The notes under the pieces: generated by a model
Databases searched by the model: none
What the model was told of the DNA's origin: nothing
The model's input: the letters and a program-made list of their open reading frames with translations, nothing else
Translations under genes and position numbers: made by a program
Source of the DNA: PWHW01 sp964435025
GTDB lineage: Bacteria > Patescibacteriota > Minisyncoccia > Minisyncoccales > PWPS01
Assembly (NCBI GenBank): GCA_964435025.1
Contig: CAYSXL010000001.1
Span: forward strand, 1-64,000
DNA length: 64,000 bases
Direction: 5' to 3'
Shown: positions 40,723 to 49,788 of the stretch, one piece after another
Position numbering within the stretch: the first letter of the stretch is position 1
Layout: the number at the start of each line of letters is the position of its first letter

Positions 40723-42117
40723 ATGAAAAGGACTCCAATCGTAAGTACAATATCAGGTATTGGGGGAGAGCTTAGAATCTCCGGTTTTGTTGATAGTGTA
40801 CGTTCGCACGGAAGCGTGCTTTTTTTGGATATAAGGGATTTTTCCGGAACCGTCCAAGCGGTAATTACCGCCGAAAACGAGGATTATAAAAATGTAAAAG
40901 AAATCAGACCCGAGTGGGTTGTTGAGATTCTGGGATTGGTAAAGGAGAGGCCGGAAAAAATGAAAAATAAAGAGAGCAAGACGGGGGATGTGGAAATAGA
41001 GATTAAAAAAATAAATATTCTTTCCAAGGCGAAAACGGTGCCCTTTTCGGTAGATACTGACGGTTCGGAAATAGGTGAAGAGACGAGAATGCAATACAGG
41101 TATATCGACATTAGAAGAGATAGACTCAAAAGAAATTTACAGGCAAGACACGACGTTGCTTTTTTTTGCAGGAATTTTTTAAACGACAAGAATTTCTTGG
41201 AAATAGAGACTCCTATCTTAACCAAATCCACGCCTGAGGGAGCGAGGGATTTTTTGGTTCCTTCCAGAAAACAGCCCGGAAATTTTTATGCGCTTCCTCA
41301 GAGCCCTCAACAATATAAGCAATTGCTGATGGTAGCGGGTTTGGAAAGGTATTTTCAATTTGCGAGGTGTTTTCGTGACGAAGACATGAGAGCAGACAGA
41401 CAAGCGGAATTTACACAGCTTGATATGGAGCTCTCTTTTGCGGAAAAGGAAGATATTTTGCTTTTGGTGGAATCCATGGTGACGGAGCTTGTGGAAGTCA
41501 TCTTTCCCGATAAAACGATAAAAGAAAAACCCTTTCCAAGAATCGAATATAGTGAAGCGATGGAAAAGTGGAACACCGATAGGCCGGATTTAAGAGATAA
41601 TAAGGAGGATAAAAACGAACTTGCCTTCGCTTTTATTACCGACTTTCCGATGTTCGAGAAGAATAAAGAAGGTAAACGGAACGCCGTTCATCATCCTTTT
41701 ACCATGCCCGTTGAGACCAGTCCGCAAAAAATCAAAAAAAATCCCGATAAAATAAAAGGTTGCCAATACGACCTTGTACTTAACGGGAACGAAATAGCCG
41801 GTGGAAGTATCAGGTCACATAAACCGGAAATATTGGAAGCGGTGTTTAGTGTTTTGGGGCATACTAAAGAGGAAGCTCAAGAAAAATTCGGACATCTTTT
41901 TGAGGCATTTTCGTACGGGGTGCCGCCACACGGCGGGATTGCTTTTGGTTTTGAACGCTTCCTAATGGTGTTACTCGGTGAAGAGAATATTAGAGAAGTT
42001 ATTCCTTTCCCGAAAACCGGAGACGGAAGAGACCTTACAATGGGAGCGCCTTCTTCCGGTATAGATAAAAAACAGCTCGATGAGCTTGGGTTGAATAAAA
42101 AAGAGAAGAAAAAATGA
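40723..42117 (+). CDS. aspS: Aspartate-tRNA ligase lacking the GAD insertion
   Basis: 464 residues. The anticodon OB-fold (RISGFVDSVRSHG, VLFLDIRDFSG) and class II motifs are present: motif 2 FARCFRDEDMRADRQAEFTQLD and motif 3 GIAFGFERFLMVLLG; QSPQQYKQLLM binds ATP/Asp. Bacterial AspRS are about 590 residues because of a GAD domain between motifs 2 and 3. Here WNTDRPDLR is followed after about a dozen residues by FAFITDFPMFE, so that domain is absent while the core is of bacterial type. It may charge both tRNA-Asp and tRNA-Asn, which the sequence alone does not settle. Confidence 0.93.
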   Translation: MKRTPIVSTISGIGGELRISGFVDSVRSHGSVLFLDIRDFSGTVQAVITAENEDYKNVKEIRPEWVVEILGLVKERPEKMKNKESKTGDVEIEIKKINILSKAKTVPFSVDTDGSEIGEETRMQYRYIDIRRDRLKRNLQARHDVAFFCRNFLNDKNFLEIETPILTKSTPEGARDFLVPSRKQPGNFYALPQSPQQYKQLLMVAGLERYFQFARCFRDEDMRADRQAEFTQLDMELSFAEKEDILLLVESMVTELVEVIFPDKTIKEKPFPRIEYSEAMEKWNTDRPDLRDNKEDKNELAFAFITDFPMFEKNKEGKRNAVHHPFTMPVETSPQKIKKNPDKIKGCQYDLVLNGNEIAGGSIRSHKPEILEAVFSVLGHTKEEAQEKFGHLFEAFSYGVPPHGGIAFGFERFLMVLLGEENIREVIPFPKTGDGRDLTMGAPSSGIDKKQLDELGLNKKEKKK

Positions 42118-43109
42118 CTTTTTTTGAAGAGATTAAAAAAGAAACCAAGAGGAGAAAAAGCTTGTTTATCGTCTTTTTCTTAGTATTTTTCCCCCTGGTC
42201 TCTTTTTTTATAATAAGAGCTGTTTCTCAAGAAGAGGAGATAAAAGATGAAAATAAAGTAATCGAAGAAGTCGAGCCTTACCCTGTTCTTCGTGATAGGG
42301 AAGAAGAGGGGAAAGACCCGAACATAAAAGGATCCGCCGCGCTCTCTATTTATTGGGATGGAAACTCGGAAAAAATTCTTTATAAGGAAAATCCGGATAA
42401 GCCGCTTCCAATAGCAAGTATCAGCAAGCTTATGACGGCGCTTGTAGTACTGGAAGATTATGACCTTGACGCGCCTGTCGGTATTGCGGAAAAAGAAATT
42501 ATTACACGCAGTGAGTTTAGGGATTTTAGGGCTTTTAAGGAAACCAAAGTGGAAGAGATGGTTTATCCTATGGTAATTGAGTCCAACAACAGCGCGGCTT
42601 TTGCGCTTGCCCTTGCCGGAGAAAGGTTTTTTGATGATATTTCCAATGAACCCGTAAAAGGGTTTGTAGAAAAAATGAATAACAAAGCTCGAGAAATAGG
42701 ACTAAAAAAAACAAATTTTGTAAATCCGAGTGGGCTTGACGGAAGGAGTGGCGAGTATAACCTTTCCACGGCTCGGGAGATTACTGAATTTTCCAAATAT
42801 CTTCTTTCCAACACGGATATTTTTAAAATTTCGCAAATGCCTTCTTATAGGCTTTACTCTCCCGACGGAGCGATTTATTATGAATCGTTAAATACGAACG
42901 ATTTTTTACACTCCAAAGAAGAAGACTGGCAGGAGAGAATCGTGGGCGGTAAAACGGGATGGACACACGCCGCTTTCGGCTGTCTTCTTCTTGTTTTGGA
43001 GTCTCCCTCACATGAAGGATATATTATTAACATTGTTCTCGGTACCGAAGATCGCTTTCATGAAATGGGAAAAATGGTTGACTATATTCACAATGCGTAC
43101 GAGTTTTAA
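42114..43109 (+). CDS. D-alanyl-D-alanine carboxypeptidase (peptidase S11)
   Basis: 331 residues. An N-terminal membrane anchor (about 17-36) leads to a penicillin-binding domain with all three motifs: ASISKLMTA (Ser102-x-x-Lys105), ESNNSAA (Ser157-x-Asn159) and GGKTGWT (Lys-Thr-Gly). It trims the terminal D-Ala of peptidoglycan stem peptides outside the membrane. The DacA C-terminal beta domain is missing, as in shorter S11 enzymes. Its start overlaps the aspS stop (ATGA), and mraY follows 16 bases later, so it belongs with the wall genes. Confidence 0.88.
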   Translation: MTFFEEIKKETKRRKSLFIVFFLVFFPLVSFFIIRAVSQEEEIKDENKVIEEVEPYPVLRDREEEGKDPNIKGSAALSIYWDGNSEKILYKENPDKPLPIASISKLMTALVVLEDYDLDAPVGIAEKEIITRSEFRDFRAFKETKVEEMVYPMVIESNNSAAFALALAGERFFDDISNEPVKGFVEKMNNKAREIGLKKTNFVNPSGLDGRSGEYNLSTAREITEFSKYLLSNTDIFKISQMPSYRLYSPDGAIYYESLNTNDFLHSKEEDWQERIVGGKTGWTHAAFGCLLLVLESPSHEGYIINIVLGTEDRFHEMGKMVDYIHNAYEF

Positions 43110-43124
43110 TTTTTTGTTTTCCAT

Positions 43125-44210
43125 ATGTATCAGGCGGAAATCACGACTAATGTAATAAAGGTTTTTGTCGTTGGCCTTTCCTCTTTTTTATTTGCGTTTG
43201 TAATGACTCCTTCTTTGACTCATTTTCTTTACAAACATAAACTTTGGAAAAAAAGGGCGAAAAAAAAGACGATTGACGGGAAAAACGCGGAGTATTTCAA
43301 AAAGCATCACTGGAAAGAGGAGCTACAAACACCACGCTTGGGAGGCTTGCTTATTTGGATATCGGTCTTGCTCGTGGCCTTTTTGTTTTTTATTGCTTCG
43401 CTTTTCGCTGACTCTTTTTGGCTTGGAAAAATAAATTTCTTAAGCAGGGACCAGACATGGCTTCCGCTTTTTACACTTATGTCCGCGTCCTTGGTCGGGC
43501 TGATTGATGATGTCCTGCAAGTTGGAGAAGAAACGCCTTATTCTAAAGTAAAGCAATTCATCAGTGATGGACTGAGTTTACGTTATCGTATTCTTCTTGT
43601 CGGTCTAATCGGAACTATCGGGGCTTTCTGGTTTTATTTTCGGCTTGGGGAAAGCATGATCCATATCCCGGGAGTGGGAGATGTTTTTTTAGGTGTTTTT
43701 TATATCCCGTTTTTTATTGTTGTCATGGTAGCGGTTTACAGCGGGGGAGTTATCGATGGTATTGATGGTCTTTCGGGGGGAGTGTTTGCTTCAATTTTCA
43801 CGGCATACACGGTAATAGCTCTTTTTCAGGGCCAAATCAATCTTGCCGCTTTTTGCCTTGCCGTAGTAGGAAGTATTCTTGCTTTTCTGTGGTTTAACAT
43901 TCCTCCGGCAAGATTTTATATGGGCGAGACGGGGATTATAGGACTTACCGCAACACTCACGGTTGTGGCTTTTCTCACGGGAGGAGTCGCCGTGCTTCCT
44001 ATTATTGCGTTTCTTCTTGTACTTACATCCGCTTCCGTTATAATTCAACTTTTATCAAAAAAAATAAGAGGAAAAAAAATCTTTTTGGCGGCTCCCTTGC
44101 ACCATCATTTTGAAGCGCAGGGATGGCCTCCTTATAAGGTCACGATGCGTTTCTGGGTAATAGGAGCAGTAATGGGAATTATCGGGGTCGTAATTCATCT
44201 TCTTTCCTAA
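43125..44210 (+). CDS. mraY: Phospho-N-acetylmuramoyl-pentapeptide transferase
   Basis: 361 residues, about ten membrane segments. TPRLGGLLIW is a MraY-type PxxGG motif, SLVGLIDDVLQ the metal-binding DD site, IDGIDGLSGG the D-G-x-D-G-L block, MGETGIIGL, and APLHHHFEAQGW the HHH motif. The enzyme makes lipid I from UDP-MurNAc-pentapeptide and undecaprenyl phosphate. It overlaps murD by one base (TAATG), the classical mraY-murD-ftsW-murG order. Confidence 0.95.
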   Translation: MYQAEITTNVIKVFVVGLSSFLFAFVMTPSLTHFLYKHKLWKKRAKKKTIDGKNAEYFKKHHWKEELQTPRLGGLLIWISVLLVAFLFFIASLFADSFWLGKINFLSRDQTWLPLFTLMSASLVGLIDDVLQVGEETPYSKVKQFISDGLSLRYRILLVGLIGTIGAFWFYFRLGESMIHIPGVGDVFLGVFYIPFFIVVMVAVYSGGVIDGIDGLSGGVFASIFTAYTVIALFQGQINLAAFCLAVVGSILAFLWFNIPPARFYMGETGIIGLTATLTVVAFLTGGVAVLPIIAFLLVLTSASVIIQLLSKKIRGKKIFLAAPLHHHFEAQGWPPYKVTMRFWVIGAVMGIIGVVIHLLS

Positions 44211-45469
44211 TGCTTTCTAACTTCAAAAACAAGAAAATTCTTATTTTGGGAATAGGAGAAGAGGGTATAGACAACCTATCCTTTTTTAAAGATAATGTTG
44301 CTTATAAAAAAATAGGTGTTGCCGATTTACTTCCCTACAAAGAGCTTAGTATGAAGGCGAAGGAGCATCTTCGGGAAGGAGTAGAGCTTCACCTTGGAGA
44401 TGATTATCTTTTGGCGGTAAAGGAGTATGATGTTATTGTAAAATCGCCCGGAGTCCCTTCTTCATTAATAAATCTTAAAGAAGGACAAAAACTTACTTCT
44501 CAAAGCGATATTTTTCTTTCACTTTGTAAGGGAAATACGATTGGCGTAACCGGCACGAAGGGAAAGAGTACCACCTCCCTTCTTTTCTATAATCTGCTCC
44601 TTGAAGCCGGTTATTCCACTGAGCTTATCGGGAACATAGGTACTCCGGCTCTTTCTTTTCTTTCCGGGAAAGATAGTGGAAAGACTTTTGTTTATGAGCT
44701 TTCCAGCTTTCAGCTCGAAACGGTTACTGCCAGTCCGAGGATAGCGGTCATACTAAATGTGTTTGCAGATCACTTGGATAGACATGAGAGCTTGGATAAC
44801 TACATTGCCGCGAAAGAAAAAGTAACTTCTTTTCAAAGTGAAAATGATTATTTGCTTTATAACGAGAATGATAAGCGGGTAAAAGAGATTGCCAAAAAAT
44901 CAAAAGCGAACAAAACACCGTTTACGCTTTCTAAAAAAAGAAAGAGAATTCCCATTGCGGTTGACCCGCTCTACAAACTTGCAGAACTGATGAAGATTGA
45001 TCCGAGATTAATAAATAAAGTAGTGGAAGATTTTAAAGGATTACCCCATAGAATGGAATATCTTGGCAAATACAAGGGCATTGATTTTTATAACGATTCC
45101 GCGGCAACAATACCCGAAGCGACAAAAAGTGCGATTGAGAATATAGAAAACGTTCAAACCGTGATTATGGGCGGCGTTGATAAAGGAGGGGAGTATGCAA
45201 AACTTTTGGCAAAAATAAGAGAAAATAGAAATATCCGGAATATCGTTATCTTTAAAGGAACTCCGGAAGACTTTGTTGCTGCACCGGAGCTTTCCGAAAA
45301 ACTTATTTTCCCCGCTGCCGACATGAAAGAAGCGGTACAGCATTGTTTCAACAATACGGGACAGGGGAGTGCTTGTATTTTATCTCCGGGGTTTGCAAGC
45401 TTTAATATGTTCAGAAATTATAAGGAGAGAGGAGAATCGTTTAAGAACAATGTTCGCAATTACAAATGA
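44210..45469 (+). CDS. murD: UDP-N-acetylmuramoylalanine-D-glutamate ligase
   Basis: 419 residues. ILILGIGEEGIDN at the N-terminus, KSPGVPSSL, the ATP loop GVTGTKGKSTTSLL, YELSSFQLE, NVFADHLDRHESLD, LPHRMEYLG, YNDSAATIPEAT, and SPGFASFNMFRNYKERGESF near the end, all MurD-specific. It adds D-Glu, which the MurI racemase encoded at 59.7 kb would supply. The ATP-binding Lys and the carbamylated-Lys region appear intact. The stop overlaps the ftsW start by four bases. Confidence 0.95.
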   Translation: MLSNFKNKKILILGIGEEGIDNLSFFKDNVAYKKIGVADLLPYKELSMKAKEHLREGVELHLGDDYLLAVKEYDVIVKSPGVPSSLINLKEGQKLTSQSDIFLSLCKGNTIGVTGTKGKSTTSLLFYNLLLEAGYSTELIGNIGTPALSFLSGKDSGKTFVYELSSFQLETVTASPRIAVILNVFADHLDRHESLDNYIAAKEKVTSFQSENDYLLYNENDKRVKEIAKKSKANKTPFTLSKKRKRIPIAVDPLYKLAELMKIDPRLINKVVEDFKGLPHRMEYLGKYKGIDFYNDSAATIPEATKSAIENIENVQTVIMGGVDKGGEYAKLLAKIRENRNIRNIVIFKGTPEDFVAAPELSEKLIFPAADMKEAVQHCFNNTGQGSACILSPGFASFNMFRNYKERGESFKNNVRNYK

Positions 45470-46557
45470 AAAATAAAAAACCTGATTACATATTAATTAC
45501 GGCTGTTTCGCTAATTATTTTTCTTGGTCTTTTTGCACTGGCAAGTGCTGCTTCAGTGGGCTCGGAAACCAGATTTTTTCAGCAGATGATACTTGGACTT
45601 ATTCCCGGAATTTTAATAGCTATTGTACTTTTTAAAACGCCCCTTTCTTTAATTCAAAAGTGGTCTCCCCATCTTTTGTTTGCAAATCTTTTTCTGCTTT
45701 TTTTGGTTTTCATTCCTTTCTTGGGAGCGACGAAAGGCGGGGCGACAAGGTGGATAGAGTTGGGACCGCTCTCTTTTCAGCCTGCGGAATTTTTAAAACT
45801 GACATTTATATTGTATATTTCCAGCTGGCTTGTCATGAGAGAGAAGAAAATGAAAAAGAAAAAGGCTTTACCGCATATAATGACACTTCTTCCTTTTGCT
45901 CTTGTCTCCCTGTTCATCGGAGTGCTCCTCATAGTGCAACCCGATATGAGCACCTTGGGTGTTATTTTGCTTACCGGTTTGATAATTTATTTTAACGGGA
46001 GGACTCCTTTATGGCATAGCGCCGCTCTTATTTTTGCCGGAGGAGTGTCATTTTTTTTACTTATCAGACTCGCACCTTACAGATTTAGCCGAATCGTAGG
46101 GATGTTAAACCCCGACATAGATCCGTTGGGAATAACTTATCAGATAAGACAAGCGCTTATTGCCATTGGTTCCGGAGGTATTTTTGGGCTTGGCTTGGGA
46201 ATGAGCCAACAAAAGTTCGGCTTTCTCCCTTATCCGGGATCGGATTCTATTTTTGCCGTGTTTGCCGAGGAAACAGGATTTATCGGTGCCATTATTTTGC
46301 TCGTTTTGTTTCTCGTATTCTTTTGGAGAGGTTTCTTAATCGCGAGAGATAACAAAAGCGGGTTTGCCAGATTGCTTAGTATTGGTATTTGCAGTTGGAT
46401 ATTTATCCAGGCGGTGGTGAATATGGGAGTAATGACAGGTATCCTTCCCGCTACGGGAATTCCGTTACCCTTTATTAGTTATGGAAAATCGCATCTTATT
46501 GTGGAGCTGGCGGCAGTGGGAATTTTACTTAATGCTTCACGGTTTGTGAGAAAATGA
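45466..46557 (+). CDS. ftsW: FtsW/RodA/SpoVE-family peptidoglycan polymerase
   Basis: 363 residues with about ten membrane helices. The SEDS signature is present: GATRWIELGPLSFQPAEF(LK), QPDMSTLGV, YQIRQALIAIGSGGIFG and GIPLPFISYGKSHL. SEDS proteins polymerise lipid II. The mraY-murD-ftsW-murG order supports FtsW rather than RodA. The final conserved PFISYG is followed by K instead of the common G-G-S, a small deviation. The 3' end contains the predicted murG promoter. Confidence 0.92.
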   Translation: MKNKKPDYILITAVSLIIFLGLFALASAASVGSETRFFQQMILGLIPGILIAIVLFKTPLSLIQKWSPHLLFANLFLLFLVFIPFLGATKGGATRWIELGPLSFQPAEFLKLTFILYISSWLVMREKKMKKKKALPHIMTLLPFALVSLFIGVLLIVQPDMSTLGVILLTGLIIYFNGRTPLWHSAALIFAGGVSFFLLIRLAPYRFSRIVGMLNPDIDPLGITYQIRQALIAIGSGGIFGLGLGMSQQKFGFLPYPGSDSIFAVFAEETGFIGAIILLVLFLVFFWRGFLIARDNKSGFARLLSIGICSWIFIQAVVNMGVMTGILPATGIPLPFISYGKSHLIVELAAVGILLNASRFVRK

Positions 46558-46563
46558 TATAAT
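46536..46563 (+). promoter_or_regulatory. Extended -10 promoter before murG
   Basis: TTCACG, 16 bases, perfect TATAAT preceded by TGA (an extended TGn element), then six bases to ATG 46570. It predicts a leaderless murG transcript in addition to operon read-through. Confidence 0.6.
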
Positions 46564-46569
46564 GTTGTT

Positions 46570-47721
46570 ATGAGTGAGGAAAAGAAAAAAAGATACAGGA
46601 TTATTTTTACGGGAGGAGGAACGGGAGGGCATATCTTTCCGCTTGTTTCTATTATTAGGGAATTAAAAAAATTACTTCCCGACGAGTTTTTGGATGTTTA
46701 TTATATCGGGCCGAAAGACCCGCTTTCTATGGAATATTTGGATGGGGAGGGGGTGGATGTTAAATACATTTCTACGGGAAAAGTGAGAAGATATAAAGGA
46801 TTTAACGCAATACTTCAGAATTTTATCGACATTGCCTTTAGAATTCCCCTCGGGATATGTCAGTCTTTCTTCTATATTTATTTTCTTTCTCCCGATCTTA
46901 TTTTTAGCAAAGGAGGCCACGGGTCTTTTCCGCCAGTACTTACAGGGAAGCTTTTTCAAATACCGATATTTTTACATGAATCCGACTCCGTACTGGGTGC
47001 GGCAAATAAATTCCTTAAAAGTTTTTTTGCAGAGATATTTTCATCCTTTCCGGAAACAGAAGGAGTTGATTCCGATAAATTTGTTGTTGTTGGAAATCCG
47101 GTAAGAAAGGCGGTAATGGGTGAAGGTAGGGGAGAGGGGAAAGAAGCAATGGGAATTAAAAGCGAAAAACCGGTAATTCTTGTTTTGGGCGGTTCGCAGG
47201 GAAGTGAAAGAATAAATGAGTTGTTACTTTCTTCAATTACCGGAATTTTACAAGATTTTGAAGTAATCCATCAGTGCGGGGAGAATAATTATGACGCGGT
47301 AAACAAGGAGGTGAAAGCCGTCATTTCCGATGAGGGTCTTAAAGAAAGATACCACCCTTATCCTTTTCTTGATGAAAAAACACTCAGAAGCGCTTATGCT
47401 TGCGCCGATCTTATAGTGAGTAGAGCCGGCTCGGGAAGTATTTTTGAGATTGCGGTGAACGGGAGAGCGTGTATATTTATACCACTACCGGAGGCGGCAC
47501 AAAACCATCAGGTAAAAAATGCTTACCAATACTCTTCAAGAGGGACTTCAATAGTCCTTGAAGAAGAAAACCTTTCGTCACATTTTTTCCAAGGGAAAAT
47601 AAACGAACTTTTTTCGCCAATCGACCAAATCAGGAACATGGAAAAAAATGCGCGGAATTTTTCCAAGCCACGAGCAGGATATATAATCGCTTCCTATTTA
47701 AAGGAATATCTCACAAGATAA
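46570..47721 (+). CDS. murG: UDP-N-acetylglucosamine-undecaprenyl-PP-MurNAc-pentapeptide GlcNAc transferase
   Basis: 383 residues, GT-B fold. The first glycine loop is FTGGGTGGHIFPL, followed by FSKGGHGSFPPVL, HESDSVLGAANKFL, ILVLGGSQGSERIN, and SRAGSGSIFEIAVNGRACIFIPLPEAAQNHQ, the MurG donor-site blocks. It converts lipid I to lipid II on the cytoplasmic face of the membrane. It is slightly longer than E. coli MurG (355). No Shine-Dalgarno sequence is present. Confidence 0.95.
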   Translation: MSEEKKKRYRIIFTGGGTGGHIFPLVSIIRELKKLLPDEFLDVYYIGPKDPLSMEYLDGEGVDVKYISTGKVRRYKGFNAILQNFIDIAFRIPLGICQSFFYIYFLSPDLIFSKGGHGSFPPVLTGKLFQIPIFLHESDSVLGAANKFLKSFFAEIFSSFPETEGVDSDKFVVVGNPVRKAVMGEGRGEGKEAMGIKSEKPVILVLGGSQGSERINELLLSSITGILQDFEVIHQCGENNYDAVNKEVKAVISDEGLKERYHPYPFLDEKTLRSAYACADLIVSRAGSGSIFEIAVNGRACIFIPLPEAAQNHQVKNAYQYSSRGTSIVLEEENLSSHFFQGKINELFSPIDQIRNMEKNARNFSKPRAGYIIASYLKEYLTR

Positions 47722-47733
47722 CCCCAAAATTAT

Positions 47734-49296
47734 ATGAAGAATACGGAAAAAAATATTCGTGTCAGATTTGCTCCTTCACCGACGGGATATTTTCATATTG
47801 GATCTGCAAGAATAGCACTCTTTAACTTTCTTTATGCCAAAAAGTGTAACGGAACTTTTGTTTTAAGGATAGAAGACACCGATAGAGAGAGATCGAAAGA
47901 GGAATATGAGAATGACATTATGCGAAGTTTAAAATGGTTAGGTTTACAGTGGGAGGAAGGTGTATTCGAAAACAAAGAAAAAGGAGATTTCGGTCCTTAC
48001 AGACAAAGTGAGAGAGGCAAGATATATAAGGAGTATGTCAAGAAATTACTTGAAAGCGGGAATGCTTATTACTGTTTTTGTACCAAGGAAGAGTTGGAAG
48101 AAAGGAGGGAAAAACAGAAAACGAAAAAGGAAGCTCCACGTTATGACGGTAAATGCTTTAAACTTTCCGATGACGAAAAGAAAAAGAGGTTTGCACAGAA
48201 CAAAGATTACGTAATAAGGCTTCGCTTGCCCGAGAATGACACTATCGAATTTGAAGACTTGGTGAGAGGAAAAGTAAAATTTGATTCTAATGATATAGGA
48301 GGAGACTTTGTAATTGCAAGAGGAGACTTTTCTCCTCTTTATAACTTTGCTTGCAGTGTAGATGATTACGAGATGAAAATAACCCATGTTATAAGAGGAG
48401 AAGATCACATATCCAACACTCCCAAGCAGATTCTTGTCCAGCGTGCGCTCGGTATCCCGACGCCGGATTATGCTCATCTTCCTCTTACTCTCGGACCGGA
48501 TAAAAGCAAGCTAAGCAAACGTCACACTGCTGTTTCCTTGTATGAATACAAAGAGAAAGGATATCTTGCAAAAGGCCTTGTTAATTTTATTGCCTTTCTG
48601 GGATGGAATCCCGGTGGAGAAAGAGAAATATATTCCTTAGAAGAGATGATAAATTTGTTTTCATTTGATAAATGCCAGCGTTCAGGCGCTATTTTCAATA
48701 TCGATAAACTCAATTATATTAACGGATATTATATTCGCAACATGGATACAAAGGAGCTAACGAAGCTATGCGTTCCATACTTGCTTACAAGTAATTTAAT
48801 AACTCTTAGGTTTGAAGAAAGCCAGTATCCGCCGGCGTACGGGGGGACGGAAGTACGAGCCGATTATCTTATTACTGAAAAAAATGAATCTGCGAGTTTT
48901 GAAAAGATAAAGGCAATAGTTTCCCTCTACCAAGAGAGAATGAAAACGCTTTCGGAAATAAGTGAATTCGCCGACTACTTTTTTAGAGAAGAACTCGACT
49001 ACGGCAAAGAGCTACTTTTCTGGAAAGAGATGACAAAGGAAGAGATCGAAGATTCTCTGGAAAAAGGTATTGAAATATTATCGGGAATAAAAGAGTGGGA
49101 TATTGACTCAATACAGGAAAAACTAATAGAAGAAGCGAGCAAAAATAAGGACAAAGGAAGACTCCTTTGGCCTATAAGAGCGTCTTTAAGCGGTAAAAAA
49201 GCCTCTGCAAGCCCTTTTGAGATTGCGCAGGTTCTTGGTCCTAAAGACACTATAAAACGCCTTAAAACGGCAAAAATGAAGCTTAAAAATGGCTAA
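47734..49296 (+). CDS. gltX: Glutamate-tRNA ligase
   Basis: 520 residues, class I. The HIGH motif is FAPSPTGYFHIGSAR, RIEDTDRERS and RGEDHISNTPKQI follow, and the KMSKS equivalent is KSKLSKRH. The C-terminal half is the all-helical anticodon-binding region of bacterial GluRS, with a small extra segment near residues 350-375 (LRFEESQYPPAYGG). It charges tRNA-Glu, and possibly tRNA-Gln if a GatCAB system exists elsewhere. It starts 12 bases after murG and overlaps the next small gene by eight bases. Confidence 0.93.
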   Translation: MKNTEKNIRVRFAPSPTGYFHIGSARIALFNFLYAKKCNGTFVLRIEDTDRERSKEEYENDIMRSLKWLGLQWEEGVFENKEKGDFGPYRQSERGKIYKEYVKKLLESGNAYYCFCTKEELEERREKQKTKKEAPRYDGKCFKLSDDEKKKRFAQNKDYVIRLRLPENDTIEFEDLVRGKVKFDSNDIGGDFVIARGDFSPLYNFACSVDDYEMKITHVIRGEDHISNTPKQILVQRALGIPTPDYAHLPLTLGPDKSKLSKRHTAVSLYEYKEKGYLAKGLVNFIAFLGWNPGGEREIYSLEEMINLFSFDKCQRSGAIFNIDKLNYINGYYIRNMDTKELTKLCVPYLLTSNLITLRFEESQYPPAYGGTEVRADYLITEKNESASFEKIKAIVSLYQERMKTLSEISEFADYFFREELDYGKELLFWKEMTKEEIEDSLEKGIEILSGIKEWDIDSIQEKLIEEASKNKDKGRLLWPIRASLSGKKASASPFEIAQVLGPKDTIKRLKTAKMKLKNG

Positions 49297-49591
49297 AAGC
49301 ATTCTAATAGTTATAGTAATCGCTTTTTTGGTGTATTTTGCCCTAAGCACCGAAAGAGGAGGGGATTTTGTTCGTTACCTTGGTGAACATACCGATCCCT
49401 TAAGGGATCGTGTGGAGAACATCTTTGAAGAAAGGAAAGAAATTGTAGAAGGAGAAATGGAAAAAGAAAAAGAACAAATAAAAGAAGAGGCGAAAGAAAC
49501 CGGGAAAAATTTTTGGGAGAGAATGATGGATTCTTTATTTGGCGATAGCAACAAAGATAAGGAAGAAATCGAAGAAAGCGAGGGAGATTGA
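49289..49591 (+). CDS. Small single-pass membrane protein with charged tail
   Basis: 100 residues: a hydrophobic N-terminus (ILIVIVIAFLVYFAL, about 5-19) and a charged helical tail rich in Glu and Lys with a more ordered segment NFWERMMDSLFGDSN near residue 75. It is probably anchored in the membrane with the tail on one side; orientation is uncertain. No family is recognised. It overlaps gltX and is the last gene before the repeat region, so it is probably the end of the wall/tRNA-ligase transcription unit. Confidence 0.6.
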   Translation: MAKSILIVIVIAFLVYFALSTERGGDFVRYLGEHTDPLRDRVENIFEERKEIVEGEMEKEKEQIKEEAKETGKNFWERMMDSLFGDSNKDKEEIEESEGD

Positions 49592-49635
49592 CAAAAGGGG
49601 TAAAGTGATTATACTTCGTATAAGATAACTTTACC

Positions 49636-49726
49636 GAAGTTTAAGACCAATACTTTGCCTTCTTGACGTAAAAACAGCGTTAACCCGATTATTGCCTTAT
49701 ATTCCTTTTATTACTACTTTTTTAAA
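49636..49726 (+). repeat. 90-bp direct repeat, copy 1
   Basis: It differs from copy 2 by five substitutions, all transitions, and one T in a T-run. It begins GAAGTTTAAGACCAAT and ends in CTACTTTTTTAAA. Each copy contains TTGACG, which could be a -35 element. Its ends are part of an 11-bp perfect inverted repeat (CCGAAGTTTAA at 49634, TTAAACTTCGG at 49722). Confidence 0.9.
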
Positions 49727-49746
49727 CTTCGGGAAAGTTAACGCAA

Positions 49747-49779
49747 GATTATGCGTAAACAATTCTGTTTCGCATAATC
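49747..49779. other. Candidate tyrosine-recombinase (dif-like) core site
   Basis: Arms GATTATGCGTAAAC and GTTTCGCATAATC are inverted repeats (13 bp with one bulged base) separated by the six-base centre AATTCT. Two 11-13-bp inverted arms around 6-8 bases is the architecture of Xer/integrase core sites. It sits between the two direct repeat copies and about 100 bases before a complete tyrosine recombinase gene. An RNA hairpin is the alternative reading. Confidence 0.45.
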
Positions 49780-49788
49780 TGCTTCATT

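Noticed and set aside
49611..49644. loxP-like site (ATACTTCGTATAAGATAACTT region)
   Set aside because: Only about six bases of the arms pair (ACTTCG/CGAAGT) and the spacing does not match; the resemblance to half a loxP arm is probably chance. The better inverted-arm site is at 49747-49779.
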